Shown here one piece after another: positions 19,675-27,453 of a DNA stretch of 39,033 bases. Origin of the DNA: Rhodoplanes serenus (lineage in GTDB: Bacteria > Pseudomonadota > Alphaproteobacteria > Rhizobiales > Xanthobacteraceae). The notes beneath the pieces were generated by a model. It searched no databases, had not been told where the DNA came from, and worked only from the letters and a program-made list of their open reading frames with translations. The translations under genes were made by a program, and so were the position numbers. Each line of letters begins with the position of its first letter. Position 1 is the stretch's first letter. The DNA is taken from the NCBI GenBank assembly GCA_945897515.1, contig CAMDFO010000039.1, forward strand, positions 1-39,033, in the 5' to 3' direction.

Positions 19675-20646
19675 TTATTCAACCTTCACGCCGGTCGATT
19701 TCACGATCTCGGCCCAGCGCGGGATTTCGTCGGCGATGAACCGGGCGAAGTCCTGCGGTGATCCGACCTTGGGATCCAATCCAAGCTTGGCCATGCTCGC
19801 CTTCATCTCGGCGGACTGCAAGCTGTCGTTGATCGCGGCGTTCAGCTTGCTCACGATCTCGGGCGGCGTGCCGGCCGGGGCCAGCATCCCGGCCCAGAAA
19901 TCGAGCGTGAGCCCCGGCAATCCGACCTCCCGCACGGTTGGCACGTCCGGCAGATCGGCGCTGCGCGACGCGCTGGTGATGGCGAGCGCCCGCATCCGGC
20001 CGTCGCGGATCAGCGGCAGCGTGGTCGACGGCGTTGGGATCAGCATCTGGATCCGGCCGCCGAGGAAATCCGGCATGGCGGCGGCGCCGCCTTTGTAGGG
20101 AATGGCGACGATGTCGGCGCCGGAGAGCTGCTTGAACCGCTCGCCGACCAGCACCGCGGCGGTCCCGGTCGTGTAGGCCAGCGTCACCTTGCCGGGGTTG
20201 GCTTTGGTGTAGGCGACGAATTCGCTCATCGTCTTGACCGGCAGCGACGGCGATATCGCCAGCAGCCACGATGTGGTGATGACGGACGCAATCGGCGCGA
20301 AGTCCTGCGTCGGATCGTAGTCGACCTTCTTCATCGCCGGGTCGATCACCAGCGCCGAGCTGACGAACAGCAGCGTGTAGCCGTCGGGCGCGGCCGTCGC
20401 CGCCATCTTGGTGCCGATCGAGGTGCCGCCGCCCGGACGGTTGTCGACGATGATGGGCTGGCCGAGGCGGGGTTGCAGGTGCTGCACCAGAAGACGCGCC
20501 GTCACGTCGTTCGGCGAGCCCGCCGTGAACGGCACGATCACCCGGATGACTTTGGACGGATAGGGCTGCGCCAGCGCCGGCGCGGCGGCGCCCAACGCGA
20601 GCGCCCACGCCATGATCGCCGCAGCGAAAGCCGGTCTGGCGATCAT
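19675..20646 (-). CDS. Bug-family substrate-binding protein
   Basis: A 323-residue TctC/Bug protein. The signal peptide (MIARPAFAAAIMAWALALG, cleavage after ALA) leads to QPYPSKVIRVIVPFTAGSPND, the family's first ligand-loop region, where the usual PGG is replaced by AGS. Later hallmarks are AAPDGYTLLFVS, IPYKGGAAAMPDFLGGRI and LPDVPTVREVGLPG. The ATG at 20646 is chosen at the start of the signal peptide; the frame runs 20 codons further up into the end of the preceding gene. It lies 16 bases after the upstream Bug gene and abuts the monooxygenase gene. It would deliver or sense an organic acid in the periplasm. No TctAB partner is adjacent. Confidence 0.92.
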   Translation of the reverse strand: MIARPAFAAAIMAWALALGAAAPALAQPYPSKVIRVIVPFTAGSPNDVTARLLVQHLQPRLGQPIIVDNRPGGGTSIGTKMAATAAPDGYTLLFVSSALVIDPAMKKVDYDPTQDFAPIASVITTSWLLAISPSLPVKTMSEFVAYTKANPGKVTLAYTTGTAAVLVGERFKQLSGADIVAIPYKGGAAAMPDFLGGRIQMLIPTPSTTLPLIRDGRMRALAITSASRSADLPDVPTVREVGLPGLTLDFWAGMLAPAGTPPEIVSKLNAAINDSLQSAEMKASMAKLGLDPKVGSPQDFARFIADEIPRWAEIVKSTGVKVE

Positions 20647-20662
20647 GGCGCTGATGCTTTCT

Positions 20663-21640
20663 CTACTTGTTCGCCTTGAAGTTGATCGCCTTGACGATAC
20701 CGGCAACGTTCGAACGCTGCTCCTCGATCGAGTCCGCGAACTCCTTCGCCCCGCCGACGTTGATCACCTGGCCGGTGGCTTGCAGTCGCGCCCCGATCGT
20801 GCCGTCGGCCGCTGCGGCGCGAATGTCCGCTGCGATCTTCTGCTTGATTGCTTCAGGGGTGGTCTTGAGCCCGAACACGCCAACCAGACCTTCGATTTCG
20901 AGCGATGGATAGCCTTGTTCGCGCGCGGTCGGGGTGTCCGGAGCGGCGGGCACGCGGCTCTTGTTGTTGATCGCAAGCAGCCTGATCCGGCCGGCCGTGG
21001 CCTGCGGCTGCACGATCGCCAGCGACGACATCACCACCTGGATGCGGCCCTCGCCGAGGTCGACCGGCGCCACGTTGATGTCGCGGTACGGCACCTGGGC
21101 AATCTGCAGCTTCTCGTAATGCGAATAGCCCCAGAAGATGAACTCGGTGATGCCCTGGACCAGGCCGGAGTTGAACTTGCCGGGCTCCTTGCGCGCGGCT
21201 TCGGTGAATTCCTTCAGGTTCTTGTAGGGCGCATCGGCCTTCACGGCGAGCGCCAGGATGGTGTTGGAAACGCGTGCGACCGGGATCAGATCCTTCGGAT
21301 CGTACGACAGTTTCTCGTACACGAACGGATGCACCGTGAAGTTGCCGGACGGTCCGAACAGGAACACGTGGTCGTCGTTGGCGCTCAGGAACGCGTTGAT
21401 GGCGACGATGCTGTCGCCGCCCGGCCGGTTCTCGATCACCACCGGCTGACCCCATGCCTTCGAGAGCCGCTCTGCGAACAGCCGCGCGCCGATGTCGGCG
21501 CCGGCGCCGGGGCCGAACGGCACGATGAACTTCACCGTCCGTGTCGGCCAGCTCTGAGCTTGCGACGGCACCGCGAAGGCCGCGAGCCCCGCTATAGCGC
21601 CAACAACGAGCGCGACGATCCAATTTTTCATTCGAGTCAT
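20663..21640 (-). CDS. Bug-family substrate-binding protein (first gene of monooxygenase operon)
   Basis: A 325-residue Bug protein with a Sec signal (NWIVALVVGAIAGLAAFAVPSQA) and a mature start QSWPTRTVKFIVPFGPGAGAD. GGAGG lies 7-8 bases before the ATG, a strong site for the first gene of the operon. Its middle (LSANDDHVFLFGPSG, LSYDPKDLIPVARV) is more like the Bug protein at 23857-24837 than like the next gene, so those two look like one subfamily. Typical later segments are ALVQ-type helices, VPYRDINVAPVDLGEGRI and APDTPTAREQGYPS. It is divergent from the alpha/beta hydrolase at 21859; a promoter should lie in 21641-21858. The ligand is unknown. Confidence 0.92.
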   Translation of the reverse strand: MTRMKNWIVALVVGAIAGLAAFAVPSQAQSWPTRTVKFIVPFGPGAGADIGARLFAERLSKAWGQPVVIENRPGGDSIVAINAFLSANDDHVFLFGPSGNFTVHPFVYEKLSYDPKDLIPVARVSNTILALAVKADAPYKNLKEFTEAARKEPGKFNSGLVQGITEFIFWGYSHYEKLQIAQVPYRDINVAPVDLGEGRIQVVMSSLAIVQPQATAGRIRLLAINNKSRVPAAPDTPTAREQGYPSLEIEGLVGVFGLKTTPEAIKQKIAADIRAAAADGTIGARLQATGQVINVGGAKEFADSIEEQRSNVAGIVKAINFKANK

Positions 21641-21858
21641 GGTTTTTTTCCTCCGATGGGCGATTTGGTGGAAGGCTAAGTGCCCCCGGCCCGAAAGACA
21701 ACACCGCGCCCTTGGCTTTGGGGCGTGCTTGCCATGCGGATGCGGCCATCCTGGCGCGCTGCGATGCCTTGCCGCGGCTTTGCGTGCAGTTCCGTGCGGG
21801 TTGTTCCGTGGGAGCCTGCGTGCGATCCTCGGCTTTCAATCCTGCATGGGTGATGCCG

Positions 21859-22758
21859 ATGGACGCCAAGACCGAAGATCGACCGAAGACCGAAGCGTTC
21901 GACGTCGAGGATGTCGAATATCTGCGTCACGGCGACAAGCCCCTGCTGGCCCGGGTGTTCAAGCCGAAGGGCGAGGGGCCGTTTCCGGCGCTGGTCGAGT
22001 GCCATGGCGGCGCCTGGTGCCTGAGCGACCGGATGACCGAACGCCTGCGTCACGAGGCGATGGCCCGGAATGGCATCGTCTCGATCGCGCTGGATTTCCG
22101 CTCGGGCAGCACCGATCCGTATCCGGCCTCGGTCCAAGACATCAACTATGCGGTGCGCTGGGCCAAGGCCAACGCGCGCTCGCTCAAGACCAAGCCGGAA
22201 CTCGTCGCCCTTTCGGGGCAGTCGAGCGGTGGGCATCTCGCCATGCTGGTCGCGATGCGGCCTCACGATCCGCGCTATGCCGCGATTCCGCTGCCGGCCG
22301 GCTCACCCGCGGTCGATGCCAGCGTTCCGTGCGTCGTGATGTCATGGCCGGTGATCAATCCGCTGAGCCGTTACAGGCTCGCCAAGCGCGCGCTGGCCAA
22401 GGGCGAGGAATGGGCCAAGTCGATCATCCCGCGACAGGACTCCTACTGGCGCAGCGAAGCCAACATGGAAGAGGCCAACCCGATGCTCGCGCTTGAGCGC
22501 GGCGAAAAGGTGCCGACGCCGCCGGCGATCTGGTTCCAGGGCCGCGGCGACGGACTGCACGATTACAAGGACGAGGATTCCAGCTTCTCCGGCAACGAGC
22601 CGCAGCGCTTCGTCGCCAACTACAAAAAGGCCGGCGGCGACATCACGTTGGAGTATGTCGACTCCGCCCGCCACTCCGGTCATTCGCCGGACTTGTCGCA
22701 GACCGGCGACATGTTCGACAAAATGGTCGCGTGGGTGAAGAAGCACATCAAGGCATAA
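21859..22758 (+). CDS. Alpha/beta hydrolase (hormone-sensitive-lipase-like esterase)
   Basis: A 299-residue hydrolase. HGGAW (residues 49-53) is the oxyanion-hole motif of the hormone-sensitive-lipase group, and GQSSG (120-124) carries the nucleophile S122. GRGDGLHD near the C-terminus supplies the probable acid and SARHSGHSPD the probable histidine. There is no signal peptide, so it is cytoplasmic. Start choice is uncertain: ATG at 21859, ATG at 21853 and GTG at 21850 are in frame and none has a strong ribosome-binding site. It is convergent with the Bug gene ending at 22771 (12 bases apart) and divergent from the one at 21640. It may hydrolyse an ester or lactone of the acid taken up by its neighbours. 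That is inference. Confidence 0.86.
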   Translation: MDAKTEDRPKTEAFDVEDVEYLRHGDKPLLARVFKPKGEGPFPALVECHGGAWCLSDRMTERLRHEAMARNGIVSIALDFRSGSTDPYPASVQDINYAVRWAKANARSLKTKPELVALSGQSSGGHLAMLVAMRPHDPRYAAIPLPAGSPAVDASVPCVVMSWPVINPLSRYRLAKRALAKGEEWAKSIIPRQDSYWRSEANMEEANPMLALERGEKVPTPPAIWFQGRGDGLHDYKDEDSSFSGNEPQRFVANYKKAGGDITLEYVDSARHSGHSPDLSQTGDMFDKMVAWVKKHIKA

Positions 22759-22770
22759 CGGCAGCGATCG

Positions 22771-23733
22771 TCAGCGCTGCGGGAACAGGCCCCGCAGCAA
22801 CTCCGTCTCGTCGGCGACGATCTTCTTCATCGCCGCGCCATCACCGGCGTTCGGCTCCATGCCGATGGTGGCGAGCTTGGCGATGACCGCCGGATCGGCG
22901 ATCAGCTCCTGCACGGTTTTGTGCCATAGCGCGATAATCTCGGGCGACATGCCGGGCGGGCCGGAGAGGCCGTTCCATTGGATCGCGTCGCTGTCGGGAT
23001 AACCGAGCTCGGCGGCGGTCGGGATTTCCGGTGCGAGCGGCGAGCGCTTCGGCGCGAACACCGCGAGCACCTTGATCTTGCCGGCCTGGATCATCGGCGC
23101 GAACGCGGCGGGCGTTCCGACGCCGATCATGACCTGGCCGCCCGCGACCTGCACGACGCTTTCGGCGCTGCCGCGGAACGACACCGGCCGGGTCAGGTTC
23201 ACGTCGACGCCGATCGCCTTGAAGAAACGCCGCGCTCCGAGATCGACCACGCCGGTGCCGCCGAGCGAGGTCCAGGTGATCGAGCGTGGGTCCTTGCGCA
23301 CGCCCTCGACCAGATCCTTCATGGTCTGGAACGGTCCGCTGGCATTCACCGCCAGCACCATCGGGGTTTGCAGCGCCAGCGTGATGAACGTGCGGTCCAT
23401 CACCTTGTGCTGGAAGTCGGGCCGCATGATCGTGACCAGCGAGCTCGTGGACATCAGGTCCATGAACACGCGGTGGCCGTCCGGCGCCGAGCGCATCATC
23501 TCGTCGATGGCGGGAAGGTTGTTGCCGCCCGCCTTGTTGACGACGCGGACCGGCGACTTCCATTTCTGCTCCAGCGCGCCGGCGACGACGCGCGAGCCAA
23601 GGTCGACCGATCCGCCGGGCGGAAACGACACGATGATTTCGACGACTTTGTTCGGAAACTGCTGCGCGGATGCCGTACAGACCGAAACCAGAAGTGCCGC
23701 AAGACCTGCCATGCGGACGAGCGTCGGACGCAT
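22771..23733 (-). CDS. Bug-family substrate-binding protein
   Basis: A 320-residue Bug protein. The signal peptide is MRPTLVRMAGLAALLVSVC with cleavage near ASAQ, followed by QFPNKVVEIIVSFPPGGSVD, the classic first loop. Other features are APDGHRVFMDLMSTSS, VSFRGSAESVVQVAGGQV and APEIPTAAELGYPD. The ATG at 23733 follows GGGAGG at good spacing; a TTG one codon earlier is possible. Its start lies 124 bases downstream of the stop of the Bug gene at 23857, on the same strand, so the two could be cotranscribed. As with the other Bug genes here, no TctA or TctB is beside it. Confidence 0.92.
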   Translation of the reverse strand: MRPTLVRMAGLAALLVSVCTASAQQFPNKVVEIIVSFPPGGSVDLGSRVVAGALEQKWKSPVRVVNKAGGNNLPAIDEMMRSAPDGHRVFMDLMSTSSLVTIMRPDFQHKVMDRTFITLALQTPMVLAVNASGPFQTMKDLVEGVRKDPRSITWTSLGGTGVVDLGARRFFKAIGVDVNLTRPVSFRGSAESVVQVAGGQVMIGVGTPAAFAPMIQAGKIKVLAVFAPKRSPLAPEIPTAAELGYPDSDAIQWNGLSGPPGMSPEIIALWHKTVQELIADPAVIAKLATIGMEPNAGDGAAMKKIVADETELLRGLFPQR

Positions 23734-23856
23734 CAATTCCTCCCGGACGTTTGATTTTCAGCGACGCTACGGAGCCGGCTGCCAAACCGCAACGGGCGGA
23801 ACAGCATGGCCGACCGCCGCGGATTCATGCGCCTATTAATTGTCTGCTGCGGTCGG

Positions 23857-24837
23857 TCAGGGCTTCGGCGTGGCGCCGCCGGCTTTCACCACCGCCTGGA
23901 TGCGGGCGCGCTGGTCGGCGATCATCGCCAGGAAATCGGCGGTGGAGCCGACCCGCACCACTTGGCCGAGCCGGGTCAGGCGATCGTTCGGCATGTCGGG
24001 GGCGACCGCGCCCACGTCGGCGGCGATCTTGTCGCGCAACGCCTGCGGCATGTCGCGCCAGCCGAAGAAGCCCTGGAAGCCTTCGGCGATCACATCCGGA
24101 AAACCGGATTCGATTGCGGTCGGCACATCCGGCGCGGCCGGCGAGCGCTGGCGGTTGGTGATCGCGAGCAGCTTGACCTTGCCGCCCTGGGCGGGACCCA
24201 TCAGCGGGAGCAGGCCGGTGGCCGCCGCGGAGATGCGGCCTTCGGCCAGGTCCTGGAGCGCGGGATTGAAATCGCGATAGGCGATCTGGGTCATGTTGAT
24301 GCCCGCGGCCGCGATAAACCCGGCGAAAGCAAACTGCGGCATGCCGGCGGTGGCGGCCCAGTTCAATTTGCCGGGTTCGGCCTTGGCGCGCCGCTGAAGC
24401 TCGGCGAGGGTATCGATCTTGAGCGCGGCGTTGGCCGCGATGGCGAGGAACGAGTCCGACGCCGAGACGATCGGCACCAGGTCGCGCTCCGGATCGTAAG
24501 GCAGCGTGGCGTTCATGATCGGGTTCATGGTGACCGGGCCGCCGAATGAGAACAGCAAGGTGTGCTCGTCGCGCGCGCTCATCAGCGCGCTGACCGCGGC
24601 GAGTGCGTCCGGACCGGGCCGGTTCTCGACCACCACCGGCCTGCCCCAGCGCTGGGTCAGCTTCTCGGCGTAGAGCCGCGCGGTGACATCGGTGCCGGTG
24701 CCGGGCGACAGCGGGACGATCAGCCGGACCGAGCGCTGCGGCCAAGCCGGAGTTGGGGCTTGTGGCGCTTGGGCTTGCGAGGGTGTGGTGGAGATAGCGA
24801 GCAGAATGGCAATGGCGGCTGGCAGCGAATGGCGCAC
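23857..24837 (-). CDS. Bug-family substrate-binding protein
   Basis: A 326-residue Bug protein starting at a GTG with GGGGGA just upstream. The signal peptide (LPAAIAILLAISTTPSQA) leads to WPQRSVRLIVPLSPGTGTD. Segments MSARDEHTLLFSFGG, LPYDPERDLVPIVSASDSFLAI and AYRDFNPALQDLAEGRI closely parallel those of the protein at 20663-21640, and both lack the PGG of the standard first loop, so the two look like recent relatives. A palindromic repeat separates it from the M48 protease gene upstream, and its own promoter probably lies there. The ligand is unknown. Confidence 0.92.
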   Translation of the reverse strand: MRHSLPAAIAILLAISTTPSQAQAPQAPTPAWPQRSVRLIVPLSPGTGTDVTARLYAEKLTQRWGRPVVVENRPGPDALAAVSALMSARDEHTLLFSFGGPVTMNPIMNATLPYDPERDLVPIVSASDSFLAIAANAALKIDTLAELQRRAKAEPGKLNWAATAGMPQFAFAGFIAAAGINMTQIAYRDFNPALQDLAEGRISAAATGLLPLMGPAQGGKVKLLAITNRQRSPAAPDVPTAIESGFPDVIAEGFQGFFGWRDMPQALRDKIAADVGAVAPDMPNDRLTRLGQVVRVGSTADFLAMIADQRARIQAVVKAGGATPKP

Positions 24838-24908
24838 GGCGTTCCCCCGGAGATTGTTCTTCAGGTTGCGACGGTGCGTAGCCTAGCAGATTTGGGGCGT
24901 GTCTCTCT

Positions 24909-25017
24909 CCGTCATTCCGGGACGGCGCGTAGCGCCGGGCCCGGAATCCAGGGACAAGGACTCATTGGGTGGCTCTGGATTCCGGGCTCGCGCCTTCGGC
25001 GCGCCCCGGAATGACGG
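24909..25017. repeat. Nested palindromic repeat (outer 13-bp and inner 12-bp inverted repeats)
   Basis: Outer arms: ccgtcattccggg at 24909-24921 and its exact reverse complement at 25005-25017. Inner arms: cccggaatccag at 24940-24951 and ctggattccggg at 24975-24986. Between outer and inner arms, each side has a small GC hairpin (ggcgcgtagcgcc; gcgccttcggcgc). The result can fold as a four-way cruciform or cloverleaf on either strand. It resembles the intergenic repeats common in Hyphomicrobiales and holds no gene. Confidence 0.85.
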
Positions 25018-25034
25018 GCAGGGAGGCCAGCGGC

Positions 25035-26516
25035 CTATTCCACCACGATCTTGATCCGGTCGCCGGTTGCCAGCTTGTCGGCGGGTCCGAGCCCGTTGAG
25101 CACCCGGAACCGCTCGATGTGCCGGTCCGAGACCGCCATGCGCCGTGCCAGTTTTTCGATCGTGTCGCCCGCCCGCACGCTCGCCAGCCGGATGCGAAGC
25201 GGCTTGGCGGCCTCGCGCTCGGCAGCGCTCATGCGGCGGAAGGTGCCGACGGCTTCGCGGAACGTGCGGTCGACCGCTTCGGTGCGCTGCTTGCCCGCAA
25301 AGATGAAGCGATAGACGTCGCCGCCGAAGCGCACGACATAAAGCCGGAAGGTCCAGCTGTCGCCGACAGCGGTGGCAGTGGCGGCCGGGAAGCCGTTGAT
25401 GGCGATCGCTTCGACGCTCTTGGCGTCGATGTTCTCGATCCAGCCGGACACCAGATACTCGGCGAGCGACTGCTCCGGCGGCACTTGCACCACGTCGAGG
25501 CGCAACGCCTGGGCGCCGCCGTCCTTGACCCCGAAAACCGCCTTGGCCGTGTTGTCGAGCACAAAGTCAGCGGGGGCCGTGAAGGTGAAGCCGAGCTTGG
25601 GATGCAGGAACCGGCGGCCGCGCGCGAAGCCTTCGCTCGGGTCCTCGCCGTAGATCATGCCCTCGACATGCGCGAGATATTCGCCGCGGTCGCGCTGGCC
25701 GGAGCCGGGGCCGGTGTGCTGACGGGCATTGAGCGTGGCGTTGGAGACGCGTTCCGGCGTCGCCGGATGCGACGACAGGAAATCCGGCGCGCGCGGATCG
25801 ATGTTGGCGGTGCGGGCGCGAAGCTGCGAGTTCAGGCCCATCGAATTGAGGAAGCGCTGCGCGCCGTAGGGATCGAATCCGGCGCGCGCCGAAATGCCGA
25901 CGCCGATGCCGTCGGCTTCGAATTCCTGCGCGCGAGAAAAGCTCGCCAGCGCGATCTTGGACTTCGCCAGCGCCAGCGCACCCAGGTTAGGATCGGCCAG
26001 CAGGTCGTTGGCGACGCGGTTCACCAACACGGCCTGCCGGGTCTGCTCCTCGCGGATCGCGGCGTGGCGGGCGATCACGTGCGCCATCTCGTGCGACAGC
26101 ACCGACGCAAGCTCCGAGGTGTCGTTGGCGAGTGCGATCAGACCGCGCGTCACGTAGAGCTGACCGCTCGGCAGCGCGAACGCGTTGATCGCCGGCGAGT
26201 TGAGGATGGTGACCTGGTATTTCAGGTCCGGCCGTTCCGAAGCTGAAACCAGCTTGTCGACGGTCTGGGCCAGCAGCGCTTGCAGCTTGGCGCTCTCGTA
26301 GGCGCCGCCATAGGCCGCGAGGATGCGCAGGTGCTCGCGCTGGGCCGCCGGCGACATTTCCACTTGGCGAGGGACAGCCGGCGACGAGACCTGGCTCTCG
26401 CCGGAGAAGTCGGCGGTGGTGCAGCCGGCGAGCAGGAGCGCAAGCACGGCCGGTACGGCGAGCCGGCGTGCCGTCTGTCTCGAAAGGATGTTTGTCTTGA
26501 TGCCCATGCTGGCCAT
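25035..26516 (-). CDS. Lipoprotein M48-family zinc metalloprotease with C-terminal LysM-like domain
   Basis: A 493-residue protein of the BepA/YfgC-like M48 group, which degrades or chaperones misassembled envelope proteins. The lipobox LLLAGC places the lipidated cysteine at C32. The zinc motif HEMAH starts at residue 142, with the third-ligand helix in the FEADGIGV segment further on. The last 70 residues (IRLASVRAGDTIEKLARRMAVSD, then FRVLNGL and DRIKIVVE) read as a LysM-like module, which would bind peptidoglycan. Its ATG overlaps the TGA of the upstream thermonuclease-like gene by one base (TGATG), so translation is probably coupled. A palindromic repeat lies downstream. The family call is secure; the substrate is inferred from the family. 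Confidence 0.92.
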   Translation of the reverse strand: MASMGIKTNILSRQTARRLAVPAVLALLLAGCTTADFSGESQVSSPAVPRQVEMSPAAQREHLRILAAYGGAYESAKLQALLAQTVDKLVSASERPDLKYQVTILNSPAINAFALPSGQLYVTRGLIALANDTSELASVLSHEMAHVIARHAAIREEQTRQAVLVNRVANDLLADPNLGALALAKSKIALASFSRAQEFEADGIGVGISARAGFDPYGAQRFLNSMGLNSQLRARTANIDPRAPDFLSSHPATPERVSNATLNARQHTGPGSGQRDRGEYLAHVEGMIYGEDPSEGFARGRRFLHPKLGFTFTAPADFVLDNTAKAVFGVKDGGAQALRLDVVQVPPEQSLAEYLVSGWIENIDAKSVEAIAINGFPAATATAVGDSWTFRLYVVRFGGDVYRFIFAGKQRTEAVDRTFREAVGTFRRMSAAEREAAKPLRIRLASVRAGDTIEKLARRMAVSDRHIERFRVLNGLGPADKLATGDRIKIVVE

Positions 26517-27313
26517 CAGTGTCCGTCGGCGATCTCGATTTGCTCGGGGCGGGTGGCTTCGATCCAGGGGCCGCCGCGCTCCTCGATGGTGCCGCGTACC
26601 CTAACATGGCGGCCGCCCAACTTTCTTAATTCCAGTCCGGCGGCTGTGAATGCCCGTTCGCTGCGCTTTTGCACGGTGACGGTAAAATCCTCCGACCAGC
26701 GGCGTCCGAAGTTCACATAGATGGTGGCGCCCGCCTCGCGCACCGACACGACCTTGCCTTCGACCACGGCGAAACGCCCCCGTTGCGCCAAAACCCCTGC
26801 GGGGTCCTCGGCCCGGCGCATCACATAGTGCGGGTCGCCCCACAAACCAATGCCGGCTGCCCGGGCGGTTCGCTCGGCGGCAAAAAGCTCGGCGGCGCAG
26901 CCGGCAGACCCGATCCGGGACCCGGCCCGTGCCAATCCGGCCGAAACCAGTGCGTGCTGGGCCGACGGCCGGTCCTCCGCCGCGAAAGCATAAGCCAGCA
27001 GCCGCCGGTGGCGGTCGGTGGTGGCGGGGCCGTGGCGTTTCAGAATGATGTCCTTGCCGCCAGCGAAGGCTTCCAGTTCGGCCTTGGCCGCCTCCGCGCC
27101 GCCGGCATGGCCGGGCTCTGCCTCGGGCGTCTCGATTGCGGCAAGCCGCACCTCACGGCCGTCGGTCAGGATGAGGGTGCGGCCATCGATCACCGTCCGG
27201 ACGGTCGCCGTCCCGATGGTCTCAAGCTGGCAGGCGGGCGCGTTCTGGGCGTGGGCGCCGCCGGCAACCGTCATGGCCAGCGCGCACAAGAACTGCCGGT
27301 ATACGAGACGCAA
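26516..27313 (-). CDS. Exported thermonuclease-like (SNase-fold) protein
   Basis: About 265 residues. A signal peptide (RLVYRQFLCALAMTVAGG, cleavage near AHAQ) precedes an SNase/OB-fold domain, VIDGRTLILTDGREVRLAAIETPE. Against staphylococcal nuclease, R56, E64 and R104 align with the catalytic R35, E43 and R87. The calcium ligand D21 is replaced by R45 and D40 by E61, so the metal site is altered. The C-terminal part (VVEGKVVSVREAGATIYVNFG) reads as a second OB-like domain. I chose the TTG at 27313 because CGGGGGTG lies 6-7 bases upstream; the GTG at 27322 is close behind. It is the first gene of a coupled pair with the M48 lipoprotein. Whether it cuts nucleic acid is doubtful. Confidence 0.82.
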   Translation of the reverse strand: MRLVYRQFLCALAMTVAGGAHAQNAPACQLETIGTATVRTVIDGRTLILTDGREVRLAAIETPEAEPGHAGGAEAAKAELEAFAGGKDIILKRHGPATTDRHRRLLAYAFAAEDRPSAQHALVSAGLARAGSRIGSAGCAAELFAAERTARAAGIGLWGDPHYVMRRAEDPAGVLAQRGRFAVVEGKVVSVREAGATIYVNFGRRWSEDFTVTVQKRSERAFTAAGLELRKLGGRHVRVRGTIEERGGPWIEATRPEQIEIADGH

Positions 27314-27387
27314 TGAAGTCACCCCCGACGGTTGTAATTCAGCGTGAGAATACGGCGGTAGAACGGCTGCACGATGACAAAGCCGGG

Positions 27388-27417
27388 CCGGATTGCGCTT
27401 CGCTCTATCCGGGCTAC
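27388..27417 (-). repeat. Short interspersed palindromic repeat, copy 1
   Basis: A 30-base element read on the minus strand that begins gtagcccgga and ends gcgcaatccgg. It matches the copy at 33753-33782 at 29 of 30 positions. Its ends (cccgga/tccgg) are partly complementary, with gcg-aagcgc in the middle. It lies between the divergent thermonuclease-like and tartrate dehydrogenase genes. Confidence 0.8.
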
Positions 27418-27453
27418 AACTCCAGGGCAACTTTGTAACGGGAAACCAGTCCG

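Noticed and set aside
20612-21679. A 355-codon plus-strand frame antisense to a Bug gene.
   Set aside because: The minus-strand Bug protein has a signal peptide, strong ribosome-binding site and full family pattern; the antisense frame has none.
24969-26246. A 425-codon plus-strand frame covering the M48 protease gene.
   Set aside because: Antisense shadow: the minus strand has a lipobox, HEMAH and a LysM-like end, while this frame has no recognisable domain.
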